A DNA stretch of 64,000 nt from Hippophae tibetana (Eukaryota > Streptophyta > Magnoliopsida > Rosales > Elaeagnaceae). Positions 10,166 to 19,842 of the stretch are shown here, piece by piece; the stretch's first letter is position 1; each line of letters starts with the position of its first letter. The stretch spans positions 89,327,816 through 89,391,815 of the forward strand of contig CM072801.1 of NCBI GenBank assembly GCA_037013495.1. Reading direction: 5' to 3'. The notes beneath the pieces are model-generated. The model did no database searches. It was not told the origin of the DNA and saw nothing but the letters and a program-made list of their open reading frames with translations. Position numbers and translations under genes: made by a program.

Positions 10166-10959
10166 GGGGGCTCTTTTGAGTACTACAGATTCTCTAGAAG
10201 AAGAACACCCCACCCTAATTTTTCAGCTCCTTCGAACTTGTTTTAGCTTTGCCATAGATGTCCTCTCAACCCAAATAGTCCATTCTACCTCAGTTAAAGA
10301 GGTGCCTCTACGGATCGTTGAGAAAGTCACTCTGAAGCTCCTCAGCTTAGCCAAAAATCTAGAATCAATGGTTGAGAGAATTCAGGTACATAAATCAAAA
10401 CTGCTATGGGCTGCACATATTGTCAACCGAGTTATAGTTAAACCTTATGGGATTCATGTATAAGCTACAACAATGGAACAATGTGATGCGAAAATTTTGA
10501 AGCAGTTTGATTATGGCAATTGTTCTAATGCCAGTTTACAATATCCTACGACACAGGCACGCCTAGTTACCAACAGTGTGACATTGGTTACTTCCTCAAC
10601 CCCACCTATGTGCTCCTTAACCCTAGTAGAGGAAGGTCTTGCTGATAATACCATTCAACTTGGCAAGAAAATGATGGAAATAATTGGAGGAGGGTTGTTG
10701 TAGCCATAAGTCATTTGGGCCTTGAGAAGGCTGTTCCTATGAAGATTCTTGATTGGATGGAAATAGAAGGACTAGCCAAAGAAAATAGTGCTATCCATCT
10801 TTAAGGGAATCCACTCTATTTGAAGAAGATCAGTGGTGGAAAAACTCAACTAGCTAGTAGGGTAGCTACAATTGTCCCTCTTAGTGAACTCAAGACAATG
10901 GAGGAAGGAATGCTTGAGAAGGGAATCCTTTATAATTGGTAACTTCATAACCATTTTAA
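10166..10959 (+). pseudogene. unrecognised coding-like sequence of element A
   Basis: Fairly open frames run here, including 10152-10463 (LLSLAKNLESMVERIQVHKS) and 10473-10703, with more balanced base use than the flanking LTRs. I recognise no family. It lies between the nested minus-strand LTR and the ABCB piece, so it may be another captured host segment or the remains of the element's own polyprotein. Confidence 0.4.
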
Positions 10960-10977
10960 GAACCTGTTACCAATTGG

Positions 10978-11362
10978 GTTTCTTGAGGAGGCAAGGTATC
11001 AAGAAAAGGGACAAAGAATTGCTATAGCTAGAGTAGTGCTGAGAAACCCAAGGATTCCCATCCTATAGGACGCTGCTAGTGCACTTGACTCGGAATTTGA
11101 ACTCATCATTCCACAAGCTCTATGCAAGATAATGATAGATCGAACAATACTTGTTGTTGCTTACCATCTATCAACCGTTCAAGATATGAATACAATCCTT
11201 GTTTGGATCAATGGTAAAGTTATGGGTGGTGGCACACATCTAATTTTGATATCCAAGAAAGAAGAATATTCAAATCTTAAAAGCCTTCAAGTGTCCAAAT
11301 ATGTTGGGGTTTCTAGCTCATTATGTTACTCCCATACTTCAAGGCATCCTAGCTTTCAGGAA
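10978..11362 (+). pseudogene. captured ABCB (P-glycoprotein) nucleotide-binding domain fragment
   Basis: The translation reads QEKGQRIAIARVVLRNPRI, then after a stop AASALDSEFELIIPQAL, then DRTILVVAYHLSTVQDMNT and VWINGKVMGGGTHLILIS. This is the end of an ABC ATPase domain: the segment after the LSGGQ signature, Walker B / D-loop (ALDSE) and the H-loop region (normally VAHRLST, here VAYHLST with the histidine changed). It is the plant ABCB type, with a following linker. The Walker B aspartate is replaced by a stop, so it cannot encode a working ATPase. No introns are seen. It runs in frame into PDI sequence. Confidence 0.85.
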
Positions 11363-11536
11363 GTTGATGGAATAGTTGATTACTTGATGAAGTAAGTTGG
11401 CCCTACATCTGTAGAAATAAAGACAACAGAAGATGGTAGTGGTCGTATCACAGACAAGAAGATTGTGGTGGTTAGAGTATTACCTAAATTGTTTGGGGAA
11501 GAATTTGACAACTATTCAGCTGTAGCTGAGAAGTTG
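11363..11536 (+). pseudogene. captured PDI fragment, part 1
   Basis: Translation: VDGIVDYLMK, a TAA stop, then VGPTSVEIKTTEDGSGRITD and a segment ending FDNYSAVAEKL. This matches the end of the first thioredoxin domain and the start of the b domain of plant protein disulfide isomerase, where the usual reading is GIV-YLKKQ-GPAS. The stop sits where glutamine is expected (CAA to TAA). It continues at 18605 after element 2. Neither CGHC redox site is included. Confidence 0.85.
11532..11536 (+). repeat. target-site duplication of element 2, left
   Basis: AGTTG immediately before the 5' LTR; the same AGTTG follows the 3' LTR at 18605-18609. Confidence 0.9.
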
Positions 11537-11961
11537 TGATGAGTGCTCAAAAAGCACTAAAATTACCATGATTTTATGCACATTAATTAATTAAAAATAT
11601 ATAAATTTATATGTTTTATCATATATTTATATAAATTTGTCTTTTTCAGAATCACAGGTATTTTTATTGTTTTTCAGGTATTTTGGCTTAAAAACGTAAC
11701 TTAAAGACTCAAAGAGGAATACTGGAAGCAATACATCACAAATATATTAATAAATAAATGGGGAAAGGTCAACAAATATGGAAAAATTGGACAAAATGGG
11801 TCAAAATGTCAAAAAGGAGAAAATCGCGCCGCCCACCCGCGCGCGCCAGCGTCCAGCCGCACGTGCCATGCTGCAGTCCAACGCCCACGCCTGCGCGCAC
11901 CTTGCTCCAGATCCGCGCGCACCGCTACCCATTTTTCGCGTGCAGCCGCCCCACGTCATGT

Positions 11962-12059
11962 TGACGTCATCAAATGACGTCAGCAATCACCACTCCGCAT
12001 TTTCACAATTTTTTAACATTTTTTTCCCTACTTTTTCTCTCCATCCTCACCTATAAATA
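11962..12059 (+). promoter_or_regulatory. LTR promoter: paired TGACGTCA boxes and TATA box
   Basis: TGACGTCA at 11962-11969 and 11975-11982 (13 bp apart) stand 70 bp upstream of TATAAATA at 12052-12059, inside CACCTATAAATACCCC. This gives sense transcription of element 2 starting near 12080. The GC-rich island lies just upstream (about 11825-11960). Confidence 0.65.
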
Positions 12060-12218
12060 CCCCCCTTCTCTTCACTTCTAAACACACCTCAAAACCATTC
12101 TTATCTTCTCTTTCTTTCTCTCATTTCTTAGTTTTTAAGTTTTTCTTCGTTTCTTTCTTAGTTTTTAAGCTTTTAGTAGTTTCTTTCTTAGTTTTTAGTT
12201 AAATTCTCTTAGTTTTAG

Positions 12219-12243
12219 AGTTCTTCTCTTTTTGAGAAGAACT
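12219..12243 (+). promoter_or_regulatory. conserved LTR hairpin
   Basis: Arms AGTTCTTCTC and GAGAAGAACT with a TTTTT loop. It lies between the TATA box and the AATAAA at about 12280, so it falls in the R region present at both ends of the predicted RNA. Confidence 0.7.
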
Positions 12244-12278
12244 AGTTATGTTTTTTTTGGAATTTATTAGCTTTTGAT

Positions 12279-12286
12279 TCAATAAA
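12279..12286 (+). promoter_or_regulatory. AATAAA poly(A) signal in the LTR
   Basis: TCAATAAATGGGAGTGC is present in all complete copies of this LTR, about 220 bp downstream of the TATA box, the position expected for LTR polyadenylation. Confidence 0.5.
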
Positions 12287-13262
12287 TGGGAGTGCAAATT
12301 CCGCTTGGAGGTTTTTCCAACTAAGGGAATAGCATCGAAGTTCTGTAAGGATTTTATTTTCTTTGCAGTTATTTTTTATGTTTTATTCTTACATGTTATA
12401 TTTAATTTGTCTATGATTAAATTTAACTCTGCTGGCTGTTTGTAAACATGATACAATAATAACGTTGTTATGCTTGCGAAATATTAAATAGGTGAAAATT
12501 TCTAAAATGAATTGATTTTATTTTTATTCAAGATTTTATATTAAGAATGTTAGAGAGAAATATATTATTTTTCATTACAAACTTAAATCTGAAAATTAGA
12601 TTTTAAGGTTTAGTTATCCGGTCTAATTTAGAGCAGTGCTCTTTTATTTGTTGGTACAATCGCCCGGTAGTTAGAGTGAAACTCTATTTCAAAAGTTTTT
12701 ATAAGAATTATTATATGAAAATGTATTGACAACGTGTTTTCAGTAGTGATTTTAAAACTTGAAAGTTTTACTCGGATAATTAAATTCTTATGTTTAATTT
12801 GGACACCTTGAATAAAGTTTAAACTGTCTAACCCCACCAAAGGTGTCATTTAAATGGTTTATTTTAAATCTCTTAGAAAAAGAAATTAATTTAATTAACG
12901 AAATTAGTTATCAACCCCACCCATAGGTGTTAATTGATTTGTTTAGTTAACAAATAATATCTAACCCCACCAAAAGTGGTATTCATATAAAAAAGAGAAT
13001 CAATAAAATATCAATTTATATCTTTAATAACCTAGATAATATGAGCAAGCATAATTAATTTAGTTATTATATCTATAAATACTCTACTATTATAAATGAT
13101 AAAATTTGCATAAATATTTATTGAATCTGTATCTATGTTTATTTTTTTATGTTATTAGATTATATTTATTGAATCTGTATCTATGTTTATTTTTATGTTA
13201 TTAGATTATATTTATTCTGTATCTATGTTTATTTTTATGTTATTAGATTATATTTATTCTGT

Positions 13263-14316
13263 ACCATAATTTTAAAAACATTTTTATGTTGTAAATAATT
13301 GTGATTTTTTTTGTTTTAATAAAAAAAATAATAATCAAATTTCAAATTCCATAAGAAATAAATATATATATATATATATAATAAAAAAATTAAATTAAAA
13401 ATAATAATAATAATAATAACTATAGCTTGAATAGTAAAATAATTTAGAAATTTGAAATTTGAAGTAAATATTTTTTTTTACCGTTTATGAATAGTAAAAA
13501 AATTAAAATTAAAAAAAATTGAAGATAAAAAAAGAAATAAATAAATAATATAGCGTAAATAGTAAAATAAAATTACCGTTCATTAATAGTAAAAAGAAAT
13601 TTAAACATTTTTAAGGTAAAAAAATAAATAATATAGCGTGAATAGTAAAATAAAATTACCGTTCATGAATAGTAAAATAAAATTACCGTTCATGAATAGT
13701 AAAATATATATATATATATATAATTTAAGATAAAAAATAAATAAATAAATAATATAGTGTAAATAGTAAAATAAAATTACCGTTCATGAATAGTAAAAAA
13801 AACTTAATTAACTTAGATTTTGATTAACTTATATTATATACATAAACATATATTTTGTTAACTTAATTAAATTTATACCTAACTTAACTTAATTAACTTA
13901 ATAGCATAAATAGTAAAAATTTAAGGGAGTTCTGTCTAGGAGACTAATTCTTGGAAGCCTTTGTGCCACTAGTCTTTCTTGGGAACGTTGTTCTGGCTAG
14001 GAGAATGGTTTTTAAAGAGCCGTTGCACCACCATTCTTTCCTGGGAGCACTCTTGGTTAATACTGATTATGTTATTTTATCTTTCAAATATATATATATA
14101 TATATATATATAACAACAAAAACATAAAAAAACAAAAAAAAATTAAACTTTGTTTTATTTAAATAAATAAATAAAATAATAAACATTTTGAAAAAAAAAT
14201 ATTGATTTAGGGTTTAACTAGTTTTGTTTAGTGTTTTGTATTAAATACCATGTAAATTTTCTCTAAATTTTTTTATTTTGTTGACAAGAGTTTTAAATTT
14301 ACGTTTACAATAGTCT
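13263..14316 (+). other. leader of element 2 with tandem and dinucleotide repeats
   Basis: The leader contains about five copies of a unit with ACCGTTCATGAATAGTAAAA (13480-13800, mostly spaced 90 to 95 bp apart), AT dinucleotide runs (about 13362-13382, 13705-13721, 14088-14112) and a short duplicated segment with GGGA(A/G)C at 13945-14050. It corresponds to the leader of the minus-strand fragment at 7690-8260. Confidence 0.7.
14088..14112. repeat. AT microsatellite
   Basis: Uninterrupted AT dinucleotides in the leader of element 2. Confidence 0.9.
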
Positions 14317-15111
14317 ATGCGTGGTAGGAGATCCGTAGGAAACCCCCTTACACTATATGTAAATAATATTCATAAATTTAAACAAGTGTCAACAAAACTG
14401 GATTCCACCCATCAACCTGTTTTTGAGACAAACATAGAACCAAGTCTTAATCCTTTACTAGAACCGAAAGAAATGGAAGAAAACCAACATGTTATGGAAA
14501 CCACTATGAAGGAGTTTGCAAGACCGGTGATTGGCATGGCAACTGCCGCTATCCAGTTGGGTGAGGCTGCTCGGAATTATGACATAAAAAATATTCATTT
14601 TTCTATGCTTCCTTCCTTTTATGGGCTACCTAATGAAGATTCTCTTTCCTTCATGAGAGATTTCTATGCTACGGTCCAAACATTCCCCCTCGGTATTCTA
14701 AACGAGGATCAACTTAGAATGAGATATTTCCCCTACACCTTAAAGGATAAGGCCAAAGCTTGGTTAATGTCACTTCCCCCAGGTTCTCTGATGACATGGG
14801 AGAACATTTACAATAAATTCATGGGAAAATTCTATTCCCACCAAAAAACATCAGAGTTGAGAGGAAAGATTGCTACTTTCTCTCAGATGGAAGGAGAACC
14901 ATTCCATGAAGCTTGGGATAGGTTCAAAATGTTTCTCACTCAATGTCCCCATCACAGCTTTCCCCTGCAGTTTCAGAACCAATTATTTTACGATGGACTT
15001 ACACAACAATGTCAGTTCATTGTCGACAACGCTGCAGGAGGAGCAATGGGAGAAAAGACTGCCTCAGAGACGTACAACCTCTTTGAGATGTTGGGTGCTA
15101 ATTCCCAATAG
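14317..15111 (+). pseudogene. Athila/Tat-like gag of element 2
   Basis: A 264-residue open frame. It holds the retrotransposon gag (capsid) domain: IHFSMLPSFYGLPNEDSLSF (about residues 95-115), LRMRYFPYTLKDKAKAWL, NKFMGKFYSHQKT, FHEAWDRFKMFLTQCPHH, and LFYDGLTQQCQFIVDNAAGG. This is the most intact retroviral-type frame in the window. It ends early at TAG after LGANSQ; homologous gag continues in other frames to about 15690, so the protein is truncated. The ATG at 14317 is the first after the leader. Confidence 0.85.
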
Positions 15112-15800
15112 AAAAGCTCACGAGTGAGAAAAGCTGGAGTTCATAAAATCGATTCCAGTAATGAAGTTCAACAACAACTTGTTCAACTGACCAAGCAAGT
15201 TGCCATTCTCACTACACAAACCAACACCAATAATGAACAATATGGTTTGTATAGCAACATGGGACATGGTACTGAAGCTTGTCTATATCAAGGAGAAACA
15301 ACAGCTAGACCTGAATAGGTTAATGTATTGGGAGCATATCAACAGAGACAAAGGTTTGACCCCAATTCAAATACCTATAATCCTGGGTGGAGAAATCATC
15401 CAAATTTCTCCTGGAGGCAAAACAACCCTCTTTTCGCTCAAAGCTCAAATCAGCCAGGCTAGTAATTCCACCCACCTATTCCAAGAAGCATTCCCAATAA
15501 ATCAACCCTGGAGGACAACTTGAATTCTTTTATTCAAGTTTGTAGGGATAACCAATCTAAAACCAATGAACGGTTGGACTCTGTGGAAGCTTCTATCAAA
15601 AGGTGGAAGTTCAAGTAGAACAGTTAGTTGAACATTTGCAAAAACAAAGCAAAGACTAATTTGATAGTCAAATGGGGTAAAATAAATTCAATGAAGATGA
15701 GACATTGAGTTTGTCATTCTGCAATCTCCAAGCAACGTCTTACTAGAAGACGATAAATTTTAGTCCTACATGGGAGGTCGCCCATTATTGTATTTTCCTT
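15112..15800 (+). pseudogene. gag C-terminal region of element 2, frameshifted
   Basis: Several frames continue gag: QLVQLTKQVAILTTQTNTNN (15178-15240), an N/P-rich region with NP-NF-W type residues (about 15355-15430), and LDSVEASIK (about 15577). There is no intact zinc knuckle; YGLYSNMGHGTEAC (about 15241-15282) looks like a degenerate one. Similar sequence occurs at 29324-29700. Confidence 0.65.
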
Positions 15801-16020
15801 TGTTTTAGTTTTATTTTGTGTGTAATAAAATTCAAATGAAATAAATTCGTTTGTTTCAAAAATTGTGTCCATTCTTTTAAATTTAGCATAAAAAACAAAA
15901 AAAACAAAACAAAAATTTAGGTTCCTTGCACCTTTTTGCTTTAAGCCTATACATTTTATCAAGTTATAAATATTTCTTAGAGATATCTACTATTTTTTTA
16001 AGAGCTAAATGTTGATACAC

Positions 16021-16440
16021 AATAGGAGGAGGATCATTTTCAACTACAAACAACCATGGGAGATGCTGAAGATAGGTGAAAAAAGATGAAAGACTATACA
16101 ATGACAATCATTGGTAATGTAACTTCCGGCATCCAATTACAAGAGGCTGCAAGGAATTATGAATTGAAAAAGATTCATTATTCTTTGTTGCCTTCCTTTT
16201 ACGGTATCCCTAATGAAGACCCTTTGCATTTCATTCGATAATTCTATGCTATTGTCCAAACCTTTCCACTGCATGCAATTAATGAAGATCAACTTAGGAT
16301 GAGGTGTTTTCCTTACACCCTCAAAGATAAATCTTGGTCATGGTTCATTACTCTACAGTCGGGTTCTATAAAAACTTGGGAGGTAGTATATGAAATTTTT
16401 ATGGGTAGGTTCTATTCCCATCAAAAGACTGTTGATTTTG
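16021..16440 (+). pseudogene. second, degraded gag copy in element 2
   Basis: Translation gives IQLQEAARNYELKKIHYSLL, PSFYGIPNEDPLHFIR, a stop, then DQLRMRCFPYTLKDKSWSWF and GRFYSHQKT. It repeats residues about 85-185 of the gag at 14317 but is clearly diverged, so it comes from a separate copy or an old duplication. Confidence 0.8.
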
Positions 16441-16697
16441 TTGTAATTTTAGTTTTTGAGTTAATTGTTTTTATTGTTTCTTTTGATTTTTACATTTAGT
16501 TCAATGTTTGTGGGTATCATTACTGAAAACCCTCACAAGACTCAAACTCGTCCACTAGGGAAACCTAGGGGTTTAAAGGCTTGTTGCATAGGCTAAATGC
16601 AACCGTGTCAATCCACGAAAGTGATTTAGGATAGTTTAATTTTTAGTTTTTATCGCTTCTCTTGCTAAGGGACTAGCAAGAAGTTGGTTGGGGGTTG
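16441..16697 (+). other. 3' region and PPT of element 2
   Basis: The segment with CCACTAGGGAAACCTAGGG and the run up to GAAGTTGGTTGGGGGTTG ends exactly at the 3' LTR. The same layout, recognisably similar in sequence, precedes the LTR of element C (42110-42321), so this is a conserved 3' untranslated block with a polypurine-like tract. Confidence 0.7.
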
Positions 16698-18604
16698 TGA
16701 TGAGTGCTCAAAAAGTGCTAAAATTACCATGATTTTGTGCACATTAATTGATTAAAAATATATATATTTATATGTTTTATCATATATTTATATAAATTTG
16801 TATTTTTCGGAATCATGGTTATTTTTATTGTTTTTCAGGTATTTTGGCTTAAAAACGTAACTTAAAGACTCAAAGAGGAATACTGGATGCAATACATCAC
16901 AAATATATTAATAAATAAATGGGAAAAGGTCAACAAATATGGAAAAATTGGACAAAATGGGTCAAAAAGGTCAAAAATGTCAAAAAGGAGAAAATCGCGC
17001 GGCCGCACCGCCCAGCCGCGCCGAGCCCCGCGCGCGTCAGCACCCAGACCAGCACGCGCCGCTGCCCATTTCGCCCCATTTTTCGCATGCAGCCACCCCC
17101 ACGTCATGCTAACATCAGCAATCACCACTATGCGTTTTCATAATTTTTTAACATTTTTTCCCCTACTTTTTCTCTCCATCCTCACCTATAAATACCCCCC
17201 TTTCTCTTCACTTCTAAACACACCTCAAAACCATTCTTCTCTTTTCTTTCTTTCTCTCATTTCTTAGTTTTTAAGCTTTTCTTAGTTTCTTTCTTAGTTT
17301 TTAAGCTTTTCTTAGTTTCTTTCTTAGTTTTTAGTTAAATTCTCTTAGTTTTAGAGTTGTTCTCTTTTTGAGAAGAACTAGTTATGTTCTTTTGTAATTT
17401 ATTAGCTTTTTTATTCAATAAATGGGAGTGCAAATTCCGCTTGGAGGTTTTCCAGCTAAGGGAATAGCATCGAAGTTCTGTAAGGATTTTATTTTCTTTG
17501 CAGTTATTTTTTATGCTTTATTCTTACATGTTATATTTAATTTGTCTATGATTAAATTTAACTCTGCTGGCTGTTTGTAAACATGATATAATAATAACGT
17601 TGTTGTACTTGCGAAATAATAAATATGTGAAAATTTCTAAAATGAATTGATTTTATTTTTATTCAAGATTTTATATTAAGAATGTTAGAGAGAAATATAT
17701 TATTTTTCATTACAAACTTAAATCTGAAACTTAGATTTTAAAGTTTTATTATCCGGTTTAATTTTGAGTAGTGCTCTTTTATTTGTTGGTACATTCGCCC
17801 GGTAGTTAGAGTGAAACTCTATTTCAAAAGTTTTTATAAGAATTATTATGTGAAAATGTATTGACAACATGTTTTCAGTAGTGGTTTTAAAACTTGAAAG
17901 TTTAACTCGGATAATTAAATTCTTATGTTTAATTTGGACACCTTGAATAAAGTTTAAACTGTCTAACCCCACCAAAGGTGGCATTTAAATTGTTCATTTT
18001 AAATCTCTTAGAAAAAGGAATTAATTTAGTTAACGAAATTAGTTATCGACCCCACCCATAGGTGTTAATTGATTTGTTTAGTTAACAAAGAATATCTAAC
18101 CCCACCAAAGGTGGTATTCATATAAAAAAGAGAGAATCAATAAAATATCAATTTATATCTTTAATAACCTAGATAATATGAGCAAGCATAATTAATTTAG
18201 TTATTATATCCATAAATACTCCACTATTATAAATAATAAAATTTGCATAAATATTTATTGAATCTGTATCTATGTTTATTTTTTTTGTTATTAGATTATA
18301 TTTATTGAATCTGTATCTATGTTTATTTTTATGTTATTAGATTATATTTATTCTGTATCTATGTTTATTTTTATGTTATTAGATTAGAAACACAAAAACC
18401 AAACTATCGTGAGAGGATGTTTAGGATTTAATTTCATTTTTAAAAGTTTGAATAATAAATTAAAAACCACATACATTCCTTCCTTAGATCGACCTTGGGA
18501 GTATACTTATCATTTTCTTCGAAATGATTAATGCACTTGCGAGAGTTTTATAAATATAAAACCAAAGTATTGGCCAAAATCGGTGATGCCGATTTTCGCC
18601 ATCA
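16698..18604 (+). repeat. 3' LTR of element 2
   Basis: 1907 bp from TGATGAGTGCTC to CGCCATCA, followed by the duplication AGTTG. It has a TATA box near 17188, the hairpin at 17355-17379 (one mismatch) and the same tandem expansion of GAATCTGTATCTATG units (18258-18390) as the 5' LTR. The paired TGACGTCA boxes are reduced to ACGTCATGCTAACATCAG. Confidence 0.9.
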
Positions 18605-19155
18605 AGTTGCACTTTGATTATAACTTTGGTCATACTTTAGATGCCAAGCAACTTCCACAAGATTAATCATTAGTCTCTAAACCTATAATTAGGTTGTTCA
18701 AGCCATTTGATGAACTTTATGTTGACTTTAAGGATTTTCACATTGATGCTGTGGATAAATTTCTTGAAGAAGTTAGTGTGCCAATTGTGACCATGTTAAA
18801 CAATAACCTAGGTAATCATCCAATTATTGTGGAATTCTTTAATAGTGCAAATGCAAAGGCAATGTTGTTTCTTAACTTCAGTAGTGAGTTTTCTGAAGCT
18901 TTTAGATCAAAATACCATGAAGTTGCTGAGAAATATAGGGTAGAGGACATAAACTTTCTATCAGGAGATATTGAAGCTAGTTAAGGAGCCTTCCAATACT
19001 TTGGGCTTAAAGAGGATCAAGTTCCTGTAATCATCATTCAGACTAATGAAAAATAGAATTATTTGAAACCAAATTTAGAGCTAGATCATATTGCACCTTG
19101 GGTCAAGGATGGAAAGGAGGGAAAGGCATCACCATATAAAAAGTATGAACCTATC
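18605..19155 (+). pseudogene. captured PDI fragment, part 2
   Basis: The PDI reading resumes after the AGTTG repeat: FGHTLDAKQLPQ, then RLFKPFDELYVDFKDFHIDA, VPIVTMLNNN, AMLFLNFSSEFSEAF, SKYHEVAEKYR, GAFQYFGLKEDQVPVIIIQT and KPNLELDHIAPWVKDGKEGK. These are the b and b' domains and the linker of plant PDI. Similarity stops before the second CGHC domain. At least two in-frame stops stand where glutamine is usual (TAA after IEAS, TAG before NYLKPN). No intron is seen over more than 170 codons, although plant PDI genes are split by many introns. Confidence 0.88.
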
Positions 19156-19484
19156 CCACACGAACAAGAAAATCTTAAGTTAATTACAGTGCCTTCTACC
19201 GTTGAATGGCCCTTTATAGCACTTGGGTCAATAGGTGAAATTTTAACAAGAATAGAAACTCTATTTTTCATTCTTGAAGAAGACTCCCACAATGCGTACT
19301 CAAAAGACAATCCTTTAGCACCAGAGGCGATCACAAAAATATGTACCATCACTATTTTTGGTGCAGAAGACAAATGCTCCATTCAAATTTCCTCTCAACT
19401 AGACCAACCAAAAGGAAAGGCATTCATAAGAGGTGTACTTATTTTTTTCATATTCCAACTTTATCCTTGAGGACAAGGATTCTT
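19156..19484 (+). other. unrecognised tail of element A before the PPT
   Basis: An open frame continues from the PDI piece: VPSTVEWPFIALGSIGEIL and DKCSIQISSQLDQPKGKAF, ending in a stop at 19470. I do not recognise it. It could be a further captured exon or the 3' coding end of the element. Confidence 0.4.
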
Positions 19485-19498
19485 AAAGGGGGATGGAA
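19485..19498 (+). other. polypurine tract of element A
   Basis: AAAGGGGGATGGAA lies directly before the 3' LTR start TGTTATGAGC, the position and composition expected for plus-strand priming. Confidence 0.85.
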
Positions 19499-19842
19499 TG
19501 TTATGAGCAAAAATGCTCGAGCAACTTGGCGCAGCACCTATGGTGCGAAATCATGCAGAAGAAGGTACCAACAGTACAAGGAGCCATGCAACACTTGTGG
19601 GAACAGGTAGGCACAGAGTCACGAGCAGAGGAGGGGACCACTAACGGCAAGGAACGCTGGCTTAGAGTATGAGCAGGGGGACCATTGATTCTATTAGATA
19701 AGTGTCAGAATCAGTTAGCCTTGTGTAATCCTATAAATATGGCTAAAGTATTTAGGGAAAGGATATCGAAAAATATATTAAATCAGCTCTCCTTACCTCT
19801 ATCTTCTTCTTCCCTAACCTTTGAGAAATTCTACATGTAACA
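19499..19842 (+). repeat. 3' LTR of element A
   Basis: 344 bp, same length as the 5' copy, from TGTTATGAGC to CATGTAACA, followed by the target repeat CTCTT. CCTATAAATATGG near 19732 is a TATA-like box. Confidence 0.9.

Larger units (their letters stand above)
11537..13262 (+). repeat. 5' LTR of element 2, 3' end deleted
   Basis: It starts TGATGAGTGCTC and matches the 3' LTR through the promoter region, hairpin, palindromes and the repeats of GAATCTGTATCTATG. It then breaks off near 13262 and joins leader sequence TTTTAAAAACATTTTTATG directly. The last 250 or so bases of the LTR and the PBS are gone, so no first-strand priming is possible from this copy. Confidence 0.85.
11537..18604 (+). 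mobile_element. element 2: non-autonomous Athila-like retrotransposon
   Basis: It is bounded by family-1 LTRs (11537-13262 and 16698-18604) and the duplication AGTTG. The interior holds AT-rich leader repeats, a readable gag (14317-15111), gag C-terminal remnants, a second degraded gag copy (16021-16436) and a short 3' region. No protease, RT, RNase H or integrase is seen. Both LTRs share the same internal tandem expansion near their 3' ends, which supports their being a pair. It interrupts the PDI piece of element A. Confidence 0.9.
5579..19842 (+). mobile_element. element A: LTR retrotransposon carrying captured host gene pieces
   Basis: Two 344-bp LTRs (5579-5922 and 19499-19842) with inverted ends TGTTAC / GTAACA, a PBS (5924), a PPT (19485-19498) and a 5-bp target duplication CTCTT (5574-5578, 19843-19847) define a complete element. 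Without its nested insertions the interior is about 4 kb: a degenerate gag zinc knuckle in a 0.7-kb tandem duplication, a possible PPR-protein fragment, unrecognised coding-like sequence, an ABCB transporter piece fused to a PDI piece, and an unrecognised tail. No protease, RT or integrase is present. I infer a non-autonomous retrotransposon that transduced host sequences. Confidence 0.88.

Noticed and set aside
11758-12056. ORFs starting MGKGQQIWKNWTKW in several LTR copies
   Set aside because: The frame start repeats because the LTR repeats (also near 16919 and 56377), but the rest diverges in the GC island and crosses the promoter; no coding conservation.
15714-15962. Minus-strand 82-residue ORF
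   Set aside because: It is antisense to the gag 3' region of element 2 and low in complexity.
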